Below are positions 39,701 to 45,840 of a stretch of DNA of 64,000 bases, in pieces. The stretch covers positions 20,077,601 through 20,141,600 of the forward strand of contig CM049319.1 of assembly GCA_026874595.1 (NCBI GenBank). Reading direction: 5' to 3'. The notes beneath the pieces were generated by a model. That model searched no databases. It had not been told where the DNA came from and worked only from the letters and a program-made list of their open reading frames with translations. This stretch comes from Sipunculus nudus. Its lineage: Eukaryota; Annelida; Sipuncula; Golfingiida; Sipunculidae. Both the position numbers and the translations under genes were made by a program. Position 1 is the stretch's first letter; each line of letters opens with the position of its first letter.

Positions 39701-42700
39701 AGCTAAAGAAATAAAATGTATGTGACTAAAATATGCATTCAAACAGAATTAAATGCATGTGAATCGTTTATTGTATCCCCAGACTGAGAAATTGGGGATA
39801 TTGTGGTTATGATAAGGTCGCGCTGCTGCAGAAAAATCTTGTGAGCAAGATAATTCAAGAAGGGTTTGACTGATCAAATTTTGCATGTGCATTGATATGG
39901 GCCAGAGGACATAGCCTCTTTAAAATGGAGTCTCCATATCTACTGTGAGATTAACCTTGAGCTTGAATAGGTTCATTTTTACCCATTTTTGCATAAAATC
40001 ACACGTGTGGTTCAACAGATTTGCTCCATTTTTATTTCTGTGGAAAGCTCTTGGATAGCTTTGTCATGTACTGAACTCTGGGGGTGCCACCTATAATTTT
40101 TAGCTCAGCTGACTATAAGTCATCTGAGCTATAGTCGTGGTCCATTGTCTGTCGTCCGTCCGTCCGTCCGTAGATGTGGCACGTTTGGAACCGTAAGACC
40201 TAGGAATCCAAAATTCAGCATAATGTTAGATGTACCCAAGATCTCCTACCAAGCCGAAAACGGGGTCTTTGCGACTTCATTCCTTTGAGAAATTAAGGAA
40301 AAACCTCAATTTTTTATTAAAATCCTATTTTCACACTTCAGGACTGCCTAATATCAAAACCACTCATCTGTTTTTCCTCATATTTACCATAAATATTCCT
40401 CTATATAGTTCCTATGTACATGCAAGAAATTAAGTCTGTAAAGTATAAATTCTTTAAGTTATGGGCCCAAACATAATGGACTTTGTAAAAAATCAGGAAA
40501 AATAATAACTCACTTAACATGAAAAATTTTGAAACTAGAGTCTATTTTCTCAAGTATATAACAATGTTTAATTAAGATTCAATTGTTTACCGAAAATTAG
40601 ATCTGAATTTTGTAAATTTTTTAAGTTGTTAGCTTAAAAAAAAATCAGTACCTTAAATTTTGCCCAACTTTGACCATGGCACGTTTTTTTCCTGTAAGCA
40701 CCATTGATTTAATTTTCACAGCATGTAAACATAAATATTTAGTTTGTCTAAATCTGAAATTTGAAATTAAAAGCTTAAAAATTAAGCTAGTTATTGATTT
40801 TTTTTTCTGTAGTCACTTGCTTTGATTACAGATGCAGGGTCCCACTCCAGGTCAGCTGTGCCAGGGTTTCTGATTTGTTACCGTCACTAGGGGAGGTCCC
40901 CTGCTGTGACAGGTGTACAGTTATTCTCATATCACCACCCCAATCACCCCCCCCCCCCCCCCCCGCAAACCCAACCCACCAAGTGTTATGCACTAATTGT
41001 TGTTATTGTTTTCACTGTATCTCCTTAATTGTAATGCTGTTTCTACTCCGATATGCAAAAACTTTCCTTGAAAAAATAATTCAAGGTGTAATCAAGAAGA
41101 TGCAATGTTGTGTAATAAAGCATTTTTAAAGAAATCAATTTTCTTTTAAATGATTTCAACAAATATAATTGAACCCATCAGTATGCTTAAATTATTATCA
41201 AATATGAAGCACATTATGGATAAATAAAGACACAATTAAAAATTGTGAAATCTAAATCAAGTATTATTTTTAGATATTTATTGTTTTGCAGATTTAAAAG
41301 ATATATTTTTGTGGTAAAAAATAAATAAACATTTGTATGCATGATGTGGTGTTATCTGACAAGATTGAGATTTAGGATGATGCAGTTGAGAATTATGAAT
41401 CAACTTTTATATTCAGATATATATGTTAAATTGGAAATGTATAGAAATATAAACTTAAATTAGAAAATAATTGATGTGATAAAAAAAAATGAGGATTAAA
41501 TACAAACATTTGTTCATTATTTTCCTGCCTCAGCAGAATTTGAGATCAGGCTTTGTTTGCCCCGTTTTATTTTGTTTATTAGCTCTATTTCAACTATATA
41601 CATTTCATTAAAAAAATACATATATATTTAATAATATATATTATACAAAAAAATAGATCCAATTGAACAAATGTGTAAACTACTGAAATGTCAACAGTTA
41701 ATCAAAAAAACAACTAATGATCATGGTAATAGTACAGATCATTTGTTCACAAACTGCTCACATGCCTTAGTTTTAACATTAGGAAACACATGGTCAGGTC
41801 ACAAAATATTTTTTGCAACAATTTCTTGCTCATCAATACAACCAATCATATAAACCGACCATGGCCTTTATTACCTCTTCCTCTTACACTTTATCTCCAT
41901 TTGATATTATTTTAGATTTTTACCTTCAAGGTTAACGTCAGCTGAGCACAGTGACCCATAGGTCCCTTGTTTTCCATTATAGCCATCTTAGCATCTATTT
42001 AAGGTGAAATATCTCACACTTATCTCAGGAATGCTGTAAGCTATCGGCCCTATATTTTGCATAGTCATAGATAGCGGATAGATTTATTGCATACATAAGA
42101 CAGGTGGCGCCAGGATGGTTTTTGTGTTCCTGCTCTTCTTGTTTAGTTGCATCCATTACACAAGACACCATTGGATCCTGAATTATCCTATTTCAGCCAG
42201 TCTAAAGGGAAAGCATGTCATAGAAAATATCACACATTTGAGTTATGCATGAGTAGGGGGACTATTTGTATCTCTTGGCTCTTGTATGTGCATTGATTAT
42301 TTTATTATTTGTACATTGTCTGTTGTAATATTAAATACTACTGCTCAGGTCATTTTTAAGTATATAAAAAAGATCATAAAGATCTCTGGTATGGATATTG
42401 TCTCAATAAACAAACACTACGTGTTACTGCTTTTCCTAAATGGTGGAATTTTCTTTCAAATACTCAATATTTTGATAAAACCCTCTCTGGTTATGTAATG
42501 CATTATTTGATGTTTTTTTTTACCAGATTCCTGGGTCCATTGCAATGATTCCAGGGTAGATTTGTGTTCGCTGTCAGATGTCATGAAATGCCAGGCGTAC
42601 ATCCTGATTTACACCCGCTGTGAGGACTTCTTAACTCTCCTTGATGCAAGTGACTCTTATTTGACATTAAACAGTTTATTTGAACAAGAAATTGATCCTG

Positions 42701-42816
42701 AAGTCACGTTCAATTACCGCAACAGCACCATTCCACGATTCATGGATCTGAAGAGACGTGTAATGCAGGACAGTGACGCCAAACCTCAGCTGAAACGGAG
42801 AAGAACAGTCACATGA
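9632..42816 (+). CDS. USP44/USP49-like: USP44/USP49-like ubiquitin carboxyl-terminal hydrolase, 15 exons, 5' incomplete
   Basis: This is a cysteine protease that removes ubiquitin from proteins. The vertebrate relatives USP44 and USP49 act on histone H2B, and USP44 also acts on CDC20 in the spindle checkpoint; the same role is only inferred here. The fifteen exons join in phase to 621 residues ending at TGA 42814-42816. UBP zinc-finger ligands visible are C2, C5, C10, H17, H21, H27, C40 and C43. The catalytic Cys is C179 in GNTCYMNS, the USP box is QQDAQEF at 312-318, the fingers cysteines are C363/C366 and C420/C423, the catalytic His is H515 in GSGHYTAY, and the polar residue is N532/D533 in HCNDS. 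The C-terminus is basic (KRRR). The strongest resemblance is to USP44/USP49, for example [12 protein letters not shown] and WSGRNNR. About 40 N-terminal residues should lie upstream of the window. The region between zinc finger and catalytic core is shorter than in human USP44. Introns total over 31 kb and are mostly repeats. Confidence 0.93.
9900..11150 (+). repeat. GACCTTGACC-rich tandem repeat element
   Basis: Roughly 150-bp modules recur, each with GTGAACCCCATAACTTTTG, a TTTTTCCTCA(A/G)ATTTG stretch, and GTGACCTTGACCTGG followed by TTCAAGGTCAA. Instances of the last block are near 10028, 10423, 10569, 10692 and 10825. A shorter related copy is at 34750-34950, and related motifs occur in other elements near 18181, 18503, 37700 and 38003. 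The order is disturbed by the inverted fragment at 10168-10413. Confidence 0.7.
10168..10413 (-). mobile_element. Inverted partial copy of the 4576-5722 insertion
   Basis: The stretch from TGTCACCAG to CTAGGTCACA is the reverse complement, with scattered differences, of the right-hand end of the insertion at about 5465-5722. It is truncated on its inner side and lies inside the GACCTTGACC repeat. Confidence 0.8.
11566..11606 (+). CDS. USP44/USP49-like: USP44/49-like exon 2 of window
   Basis: This 41-bp micro-exon encodes [13 protein letters not shown] plus two bases of a Cys codon. It is preceded by a long pyrimidine tract and CCTAG and followed by GTAAGT. The first His is a zinc ligand and the split codon completes to the Cys of YCYEC. 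Human USP44 reads HPVALEVNEMYVFCYLC here. The exon is too short to be found by frame length alone. Confidence 0.92.
12263..13700 (+). mobile_element. Hairpin-headed element with GTGAACCTGTGAGC head
   Basis: It starts near GTGAACCTGTGAGCTTATGC and a short GTCTGTCCGTCGTCG run. Internally, modules with CCCATA..TCTCA and CAAATTTTATGCAAA repeat, and the palindrome GGTGGCGCCACC appears at 13185-13196, with decayed forms at 13312-13323 and 13429-13440. A truncated relative starts near 44905 (CAAACCTGTGAGCCTATG). No coding capacity is seen. The 3' limit is uncertain. Confidence 0.6.
13830..13988 (+). CDS. USP44/USP49-like: USP44/49-like exon 3 of window (end of zinc finger)
   Basis: The exon encodes (C)[17 protein letters not shown] and continues to FAGFEQ, 52 full codons between split codons. 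The Cys of the split codon and the Cys of YEC are the last zinc ligands. Acceptor TCCTCAG, donor GTAATA. A Ser/Arg-rich stretch ([11 protein letters not shown]) follows the finger. Confidence 0.93.
13989..14705. other. Intron with no recognised element
   Basis: AT-rich intron sequence follows exon 3. I see no repeat family, RNA gene or exon in it. Confidence 0.4.
14706..14900 (+). mobile_element. Truncated hairpin-headed element (GTCCCCCACTTCC head)
   Basis: The head is TTGTCCCCCACTTCC, TCGG, AATGGGGGACC, a clear hairpin, followed by GTCTGTCTGTCTGTCTC. The same layout, in different sequence, is seen in the other families of this window. The body is short and decays into unrecognised sequence. 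Confidence 0.6.
17130..19034 (+). mobile_element. Family C element (CCCCCGCC head, CTAG 3' end), Helitron-like
   Basis: It begins TTATGCCCCCGCC and forms a head hairpin with GGCCGGGGCATA, followed by repeated ATTCCGTC/CTTCCGTC. The body holds about 180-bp tandem units (motif GCCTGCAGATATTGGCC near 17253, 17434, 17613, 17792 and, after a nested insert, 18818). The 3' end has GGCGGGGGCAT, the inverted head, then a GTGTCG-TAC-CGACAC hairpin and ATCTAG. The empty site in the inverted family A copy reads ACTTTATTTGAAAAG, which fits insertion between A (17129) and T (19035). Hairpin plus CTAG with an A/T site matches the Helitron 3' rule; the 5' end here is TT, not TC. Confidence 0.75.
17964..18646 (+). 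mobile_element. Family D element (AGCCCTCAG head), nested in family C
   Basis: It interrupts a family C unit: the left side stops in TACAGCCTTTTTT and the unit resumes with TTTCGCAATGC at about 18647. The head AGCCCTCAGCTCATAGGC / TGATGGCCTATTG is followed by GTCCGTCTATCCGTC. The body includes GGTGACCTTGACC and GGTGGCGTCACC. A second copy starts at 37530. This is the third level of nesting at this place. Confidence 0.7.
19753..21552. other. Intron without a recognised element
   Basis: This is AT-rich intron sequence between the family A element and USP exon 4. A 28-bp exact repeat of 19337-19364 is present at 20189-20216. Short frames in both strands near 20700-21000 overlap each other and have no recognisable domain, so I do not call them. 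Confidence 0.4.
21553..21615 (+). CDS. USP44/USP49-like: USP44/49-like exon 4 of window
   Basis: This 63-bp exon encodes (R)[20 protein letters not shown](R) with split codons at both ends. Acceptor TTTACAG, donor GTAAGA. The LQ-ED-YTAL pattern matches the human USP44 stretch LLQSEDQLYTALWHRRR, which supports the choice of splice sites. Confidence 0.88.
21616..22257. other. Intron, nothing recognised
   Basis: AT-rich sequence between exons 4 and 5. I see no repeat family or gene in it. Confidence 0.4.
22258..22333 (+). CDS. USP44/USP49-like: USP44/49-like exon 5 of window
   Basis: The exon encodes (R)[25 protein letters not shown] and ends in phase 0. Acceptor GTCACAG, donor GTAGGT. The helix-like [11 protein letters not shown] matches GKIFRTWFEQS of human USP44. 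It is the linker between zinc finger and catalytic domain. Confidence 0.88.
22334..23709. other. Intron, largely unrecognised
   Basis: A fragment starting CAGTAAAACCCCATG near 22365 resembles the left end of the CAGTG-type MITEs found elsewhere in the window. No further exon was found, so the linker between exons 5 and 6 appears to be short in this gene. Confidence 0.4.
23710..23858 (+). CDS. USP44/USP49-like: USP44/49-like exon 6 of window (catalytic Cys box)
   Basis: The exon encodes 49 residues from [11 protein letters not shown] to YMNSVLQVL, plus two bases of a Ser codon. It contains a basic run (RRSTRKRK), likely a nuclear localisation signal, then [19 protein letters not shown] with the nucleophilic Cys. 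Acceptor ATTGCAG, donor GTTAGT. The catalytic domain begins here. Confidence 0.95.
23859..25103. other. Intron, nothing recognised except a poly-G run
   Basis: A G run lies near 24042-24057. The T/G-rich sequence near 24850-24945, ending in an A-rich tract, could be the 3' tail of a retroelement, but no coding part is visible. Confidence 0.35.
25104..25230 (+). CDS. USP44/USP49-like: USP44/49-like exon 7 of window
   Basis: The exon encodes (S)[14 protein letters not shown] and continues to TTIECFQ, 42 codons, phase 0 at its end. The start completes the VLQVLSHL motif that follows the Cys box in USPs. Acceptor TCACAG, donor GTGAGA. Confidence 0.93.
25475..26660 (+). mobile_element. Hairpin-headed element (GGGCCCCGCTTC head)
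   Basis: The head GGGCCCCGCTTCA / TGAAGCAGGTGCCC is followed by ATAGTAATCACCCTGTCCGTCTGTCTGTCCGTC. The block ATTCACATATGGATTTC occurs twice (about 25597 and 26591), with over 600 bp of different sequence between, so the element carries either tandem modules or a nested insert. No coding frame is seen. Confidence 0.6.
26699..27202. mobile_element. TTAA-flanked short element
   Basis: It starts TTAAAGGGGCCC and ends GTCCCTTTAA, so the ends are imperfect inverted repeats and the outer TTAA could be a piggyBac-type target duplication. Related ends are seen at about 36794-37261 and 56555-57152. The internal 108-residue minus-strand frame is unrecognised and is not called. Confidence 0.55.
27622..27737 (+). 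CDS. USP44/USP49-like: USP44/49-like exon 8 of window
   Basis: The exon encodes 38 residues, [19 protein letters not shown] to KQGSQC, plus two bases of a Leu codon. This Gly/Ser-rich, charged insert corresponds to the variable loop before SLCHELH in USP44/USP49. Acceptor CTTATAG, donor GTAAGT. Confidence 0.88.
27738..28515. other. Intron, nothing recognised
   Basis: AT-rich intron with no repeat family or RNA gene that I can recognise. Confidence 0.4.
28516..28665 (+). CDS. USP44/USP49-like: USP44/49-like exon 9 of window (QQDAQEF box)
   Basis: The exon encodes (L)[18 protein letters not shown] and continues to [10 protein letters not shown](G). The sequence [12 protein letters not shown] is nearly the same in USP44. 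QQDAQEF is a hallmark USP box of the thumb. Acceptor TTTCAAG, donor GTAAGT; the donor directly abuts a 26-bp minisatellite. Confidence 0.95.
28670..29962 (+). repeat. 26-bp minisatellite in USP intron, about 49 units
   Basis: The first part has units like ACATCAGTATCTGCAGATGT plus CAACAC; from about 29350 the units become ACCAGTGTCTGCAGAGCTCA plus CCATGT. Both have a 26-bp period and a shared CAGT-TCTGCAGA core, so they look like two subfamilies of one array. A period of 26 is not a multiple of three, so the three + frames cycle through the same 26-residue pattern, giving long apparent frames (up to 255 codons). I treat these as repeat artefacts. The array starts within the intronic donor region of exon 9. 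Confidence 0.9.
29963..30607. other. Intron, nothing recognised
   Basis: Unique-looking intron sequence between the minisatellite and the next family A element. Confidence 0.4.
30608..33706 (+). mobile_element. Family A element, copy 3
   Basis: The head AGCTCAGCTGACT / AGTCATCTGAGCT and a GTCCGTCCGTCC run start at 30609. The two modules begin near 30759 and 31438. The 3' end at about 33672-33703 is CAGCTGAGCGATGTGACCCATGGGTCCCTTG. Between them lie a long C run (about 32029-32052), a pair of similar blocks around 32430 and 32715, and a LINE/SINE-like 3' tail at 33040-33106, which suggest later insertions. Confidence 0.75.
32428..33106 (+). repeat. Duplicated block ending in a retroelement-like (TTTA)n tail
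   Basis: The block GTTGATACACTTATCTCATT / GATGGCAGCACTTACA occurs near 32440 and again near 32728. The segment ends GGGCCGGAGGCC, TTGAATAAACTATTTATTTA, followed by (TTTA)n at 33080-33106. Such a GGCCGGAGGCC hairpin with AATAAA and a simple tail is typical of a non-LTR retroelement 3' end. No reverse transcriptase frame is present. Confidence 0.5.
33882..34002 (+). CDS. USP44/USP49-like: USP44/49-like exon 10 of window
   Basis: The exon encodes (G)[18 protein letters not shown] to TFQGQLVSK, phase 0 at its end. The open frame runs on past the donor, but GQLVSK must be followed by VTCLRC as in other USPs, so I place the donor at GTAGTT (34003). Acceptor TTTTCAG. Confidence 0.9.
34003..34415. 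other. Intron with a partial 3' end of family A-like sequence
   Basis: Near 34372, GTCAGCTGAGTGTCATGATCCATGAG resembles a decayed family A/B 3' terminus. Otherwise nothing is recognised. Confidence 0.4.
34416..34539 (+). CDS. USP44/USP49-like: USP44/49-like exon 11 of window (fingers, first CxxC)
   Basis: The exon encodes [19 protein letters not shown] and on to SKSCSLK plus one base of a Glu codon. CLRC is the first zinc-binding pair of the fingers subdomain, and the STFE..MDLPLEF pattern is conserved in USPs. Acceptor TTCACAG, donor GTAGCA. Confidence 0.94.
34750..34950 (+). repeat. Short copy of GACCTTGACC-type repeat
   Basis: GTGAACCCCATAATTTATG, TTTTTCCTCAAATATG and GTGACCTTAACATTC..TTCAAGGTCAAATC follow the same order as in the repeat at 9900-11150. 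It is an isolated one-and-a-half-unit fragment. Confidence 0.65.
35025..35093 (+). CDS. USP44/USP49-like: USP44/49-like exon 12 of window (fingers, second CxxC)
   Basis: The exon encodes (E)[22 protein letters not shown] plus one base. CDGC is the second zinc-binding pair of the fingers. Acceptor TTTGCAG, donor GTAAGT. Human USP44 reads [23 protein letters not shown] here. Confidence 0.95.
35700..36290 (-). pseudogene. Degenerate LINE reverse-transcriptase C-terminal fragment
   Basis: On the - strand, 36290-36080 reads [17 protein letters not shown] followed by [19 protein letters not shown], and further along (about 35905-35810) RCKFCMT and [19 protein letters not shown]. The CxxC..EYHxxxxCPxY arrangement is the C-terminal zinc-knuckle-like region downstream of the RT domain in several invertebrate LINE families. 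Stops interrupt the frame between the two parts, so it is dead. It is preceded in its own orientation by a MITE at 36294-36507. Confidence 0.55.
36294..36507. mobile_element. CAGTG-type MITE, diverged
   Basis: The left end CAGTGAACTC..GTGTCAAAC and right end GTTTGACTCAAGATTTTACTG are imperfect inverted repeats. TA precedes the left end. The interior (TTTGACACAAGTGG, AAGTTTGACTC) resembles the element at 44558-44741. Confidence 0.6.
36652..36760 (+). CDS. USP44/USP49-like: USP44/49-like exon 13 of window
   Basis: The exon encodes (R)[18 protein letters not shown] to [12 protein letters not shown](V). [12 protein letters not shown] is a highly conserved USP palm motif. Acceptor TTTACAG, donor GTAAGT. 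Confidence 0.95.
36794..37261. mobile_element. TTAA-type short element, relative of 26699-27202
   Basis: The left end CTAAAAGGGGCACATTC and right end TTGGGCCCCTTTAAG form inverted termini like the element at 26699-27202. The internal segment 36935-37125 matches, in reverse orientation, the segment at about 56810-56985 in a third element. Confidence 0.5.
37527..38993 (+). mobile_element. Family D head joined to a family A-like tail
   Basis: The head AGCCCTCAGCC / AGGCTGAAGGGCT is followed by GTCTGTCTGGC and modules with GGTGACCTTGAC and GGGGGCGCCACC, as in the family D copy at 17964. From about 38265 the sequence (GGGTTACAATGGTTAAAG, GTGTCCATAAAGTG) follows the interior of family A near 16910. 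It ends CAGCTGAGCACCATGACCCATAGGTCCC like family A. The element is thus a chimera of two families. Confidence 0.6.
39088..39281 (+). CDS. USP44/USP49-like: USP44/49-like exon 14 of window (catalytic His)
   Basis: The exon encodes (V)[17 protein letters not shown] to [14 protein letters not shown] plus one base. The His of GSGHYTAY is the catalytic general base. Acceptor ATTTCAG, donor GTGAGT. Human USP44 has WSGRNNREKIGVHVGF and [14 protein letters not shown]. Confidence 0.96.
39770..40097 (+). mobile_element. Hairpin-headed element (TATCCCCAG head), left part
   Basis: The head TATCCCCAGACTGAGAAATT / GGGGATATTG starts near 39775. The body resembles the 280-bp arrays (TTGACTGATC..TTTTGCATG, then GGGTGCCACCTATAA). 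It is cut by the family A copy at 40098. After that copy, 41974-42120 continues with CTTATCTCAGGAATGCTG and GGTGGCGCCA, which may be its other half. Confidence 0.5.
40098..41973 (+). mobile_element. Family A element, copy 4
   Basis: The head AGCTCAGCTGACT / AGTCATCTGAGCT, with a GTCCGTCCGTCCG run, starts at about 40101. One module runs to about 40690; the second is replaced by unrelated sequence with a C run at about 40948-40964. The 3' end at about 41938-41969 is TCAGCTGAGCACAGTGACCCATAGGTCCCTTG. Confidence 0.75.
42527..42816 (+). CDS. USP44/USP49-like: USP44/49-like last coding exon
   Basis: The exon encodes (D)[18 protein letters not shown], then [10 protein letters not shown], then a 50-residue tail ending in [11 protein letters not shown] and TGA. 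HCND supplies the third catalytic polar residue. The KRRR tail may act as a nuclear signal. Acceptor TTTACCAG after a T run. Confidence 0.96.
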
Positions 42817-44557
42817 CTGTCACATGACCATCAAAAGATCCTTTCATTGGCGCTTCATTGAAAATGCCACATTATCCATCAACTCTGTAATATACCAGTC
42901 ATTTCTTATAATAGCATCATGGTCCACAGTTTAATGTTTGAAAATTAATTTTTTTTGTTAATGGCCCATTGTAATTTAATGAGATATAAGAATTATAAAA
43001 TGTAAAACTGTCAATACTCCTGAAAAATAAAATCTAACTCTGTATTACTGGTGGCAAAAGTAATATCAATATTAGGTAGATTTCAGAATTTGTAGTATAA
43101 TCTTCAGAATATATGGAAATTGCAAATTGCAAAGATTTAAAATTATATTTTTCAACTTATCACTTTTTGAATATGTAATGTTTCTAATCCTAGAAGACCA
43201 CCTCTCCCACCTTTGAGAGCCCAAATTTGCCTTTGTCAAATCATTCACTTGAACGATCAAAGAGGTTTGCTTGCAATCAATACAGGATATCGCCAAAACT
43301 GATACTCTCACGTGTGGAGGCAGTAAATGACTGCCTTGTTGAAAAACTGCAGACAAACAACTAGTGCCCCCTAGTGTCTAGCCTGACCATGTAGCCCATT
43401 CATTCAACACAGCTGTGTTGGCACTGGATTTTTATTGTCGATCATCCTGATACTTATTATTTATCATATTTTTTATGCTGTGCTAAACATATTACAGAAA
43501 CATGAAAAGACATCAGAAATTGTTGCATTCGGCATGGTTTGCATTAGAATTTAATCTTGAATTAACTGCCTTGAAGGATGACATAAAGGAAACATACACG
43601 TTAAATTTTTCGTACATTCCGGTATGAAACAATTGTAACCTCATATTTACTCATAGATCATATTAATTAATTAAGAGTCCATAGCGCATATTAGCTAACA
43701 AAGTGGGGCTTGTCGGTTTTGTTCATACTAATGAGTGTCTGGCTGAATCAGGCTTGCCTGCACAAAAAGCTTCCTTCTGCGCCAGCAAGTTGTTTTTCTC
43801 CTCCATCTACACAAGAAACTGCATAAGCGATATCCCTCATTGGTCAGGAACCACAACATCACAAATTTGATTGGTTATTAGGGTAGACTGGTTTATTAGG
43901 TCAAATAAAGATCAGTAGAGCATCATTTATCCAAAAAGCTTGGGGTGGGGGGGGGGAGGGGTTTTGTCTGGATAAATGATAGGTCAGAGAAAAATTTTGC
44001 CATCAATTTTATTCAATTTATCATGTAAAATATATCAAAATTACTACTTATTTGCCATGGAAAATTATAATTGATTTCATTGCTGAATATTTTTCCTTTG
44101 TTTGGATATTGGATAAATGGTCAAAATTTTGCTTCTCAGTTTAAAATTTTAGAACTGTGTTCGGAGAAACGACACTACTATATTTGTCATTATGCACTTA
44201 CAGAAACTGAAAATTCATGCAAATTAACTTGCAGCATCATGTATTGTTTTGTCATCAATATAGGCAGCATTGTACCAATGGGTTCTGTACCAGTTTATAT
44301 TCAGTCACTGAAAAAATGCAGTCAGAATTCACTTAGTCCATACCACCACATATCAAGTCATCAGTGTTAAGGTATATAAATGTTCTCATCCCCTGCCTTT
44401 GACTAATATTTATGCAGCCAATTGTTTTGTATTGTATCAGGAGTATTTATTCACAATTATTTATTAAAATATTTAAACCCAAAATTTATGAATTCTACTG
44501 GTTTTTGGTAATTTGTCCTTTGTGAAGGACTAGTAAACTACATTTTTGTTTCAAATA
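42817..44557. other. Probable 3' UTR of the USP gene and start of the intergenic region
   Basis: AATAAA at 43026-43031, about 210 bp after the stop, is the first candidate poly(A) signal, but others (near 46206 and 46405) exist and no transcript data are available. A G run lies near 43947-43960. No other gene is seen. Confidence 0.4.
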
Positions 44558-44741
44558 CAGTGAAACCTCGTAGTGTCGAAGTCGAAGGGACCCTCAGAAA
44601 ACTTTGACACATCAGAGGTTCGACACAAGCGGGTTTTATTTGGTTATAATTTAACTAGAGTTGTCTGGAATATCTAGTCTGTAACTTCGACATAAGCGGG
44701 GTATTCGACTTAAGTGAGTTTGACACAACGAGGTTTCACTG
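44558..44741. mobile_element. CAGTGAAACCTCGT MITE
   Basis: The 184-bp element starts CAGTGAAACCTCGTAGTGTC and ends GACACAACGAGGTTTCACTG, good terminal inverted repeats. Two inner inverted blocks (TTCGACAC.AAGCGGG) are also present. TA precedes it; the right TA has mutated to TG. It is of the Tc1/mariner-pogo MITE kind by TIR and TA site. Confidence 0.8.
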
Positions 44742-44904
44742 TGTGTAATGTACATGTAGGTGCTTAGCACACAATTATCATGATGCACATAATCTGTAAT
44801 TCATGCCATGAATCCCAGCAAGTATTTTAACTGGAAAGTTATATTGAGAATGCATTACACCTGCCAGGCTGTCCAATGATACTGCTTTTTCTTTTCTCAA
44901 CGTT

Positions 44905-45240
44905 TTAGCAAACCTGTGAGCCTATGTGATGATGTGTGGATGCCCATCATCTTTCAGCCATCATCTGCATGTTAACCCATACTATCTCAAATATGGCAGG
45001 AGCTGGCATTATTTAATTTTATGTAAAGATCAGTCACCAAACATATTTGGGTTGAGTTTATTTTGGGGGGATCTGCATCAACAAATATTTTACAGTGAAA
45101 AAGCTAAAAAAAATTAGAAATCTCCTCTGAAGCTGTCTTGCAAAATTGTTTAATATTTCATAGAAATAATCCCAGAAACAAGTGTTTTCAAAATTTTAAT
45201 CAAATTCATTGAGAACTTTTGGAGACTTGATAAACAAGGA
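44905..45240 (+). mobile_element. Truncated relative of the 12263 element
   Basis: CAAACCTGTGAGCCTATGTG at the start and CCCATACTATCTCAAATATG within it match the 12263 element's opening. The rest decays quickly. Confidence 0.5.
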
Positions 45241-45684
45241 TCATCACACAGCCTCAGCCAATTTTGTTCATTGGTGGAGGGAATTATATTTAATAGAATC
45301 AGTGTTTAAAAGCTAGTTATACTGAGAGCTGCATGTTAACTGTATTTTGTACTTTCCCTCTGTTGTTCTCTGGATAATACGATATACTAAAAACAGTTTA
45401 AATTTAATTCACTTAGATGATGTTCAGACGTGGATTGGGTCAGCTTAAGCAAGTTGAGTTTCCTGATGATCTGATGGTATAAATATTTTTTGTCAGCAGA
45501 CTAATGGTTTACATAAAATAAAGATGCCTATGGGCCAGTGGTATTTACTTCTTTCCATTTTCACTCAAATTACCAGAGCCTGTTTTTCACCCCTTTGCCT
45601 CAGAAGGTGGAAGAAAAATGATAATCCTTTTCATACTTCTACTACATAATTTTCTTATCTGTATGGACATGGTTTTATGCCAAG

Positions 45685-45840
45685 TACAGTAAATCTCACT
45701 TACACGACTGCCTGCAGGATCAGCTGTAGTGGTTGGGTTAGTGGGAGGTTTTTATTTACATTAGTGCAGGACCAAAAAAGTGGTCATCTTAGCATGGTGG
45801 TCATGATGGCGGGGTGGTTGTCAGGTGAGATTTCACAGTA
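45685..45840. mobile_element. TACAGTAAATCTCAC MITE
   Basis: The left end TACAGTAAATCTCACTTACA and right end GTCAGGTGAGATTTCACAGTA-type sequence are inverted repeats. TA lies at both ends. The open frame that crosses it is not a gene. Confidence 0.7.
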
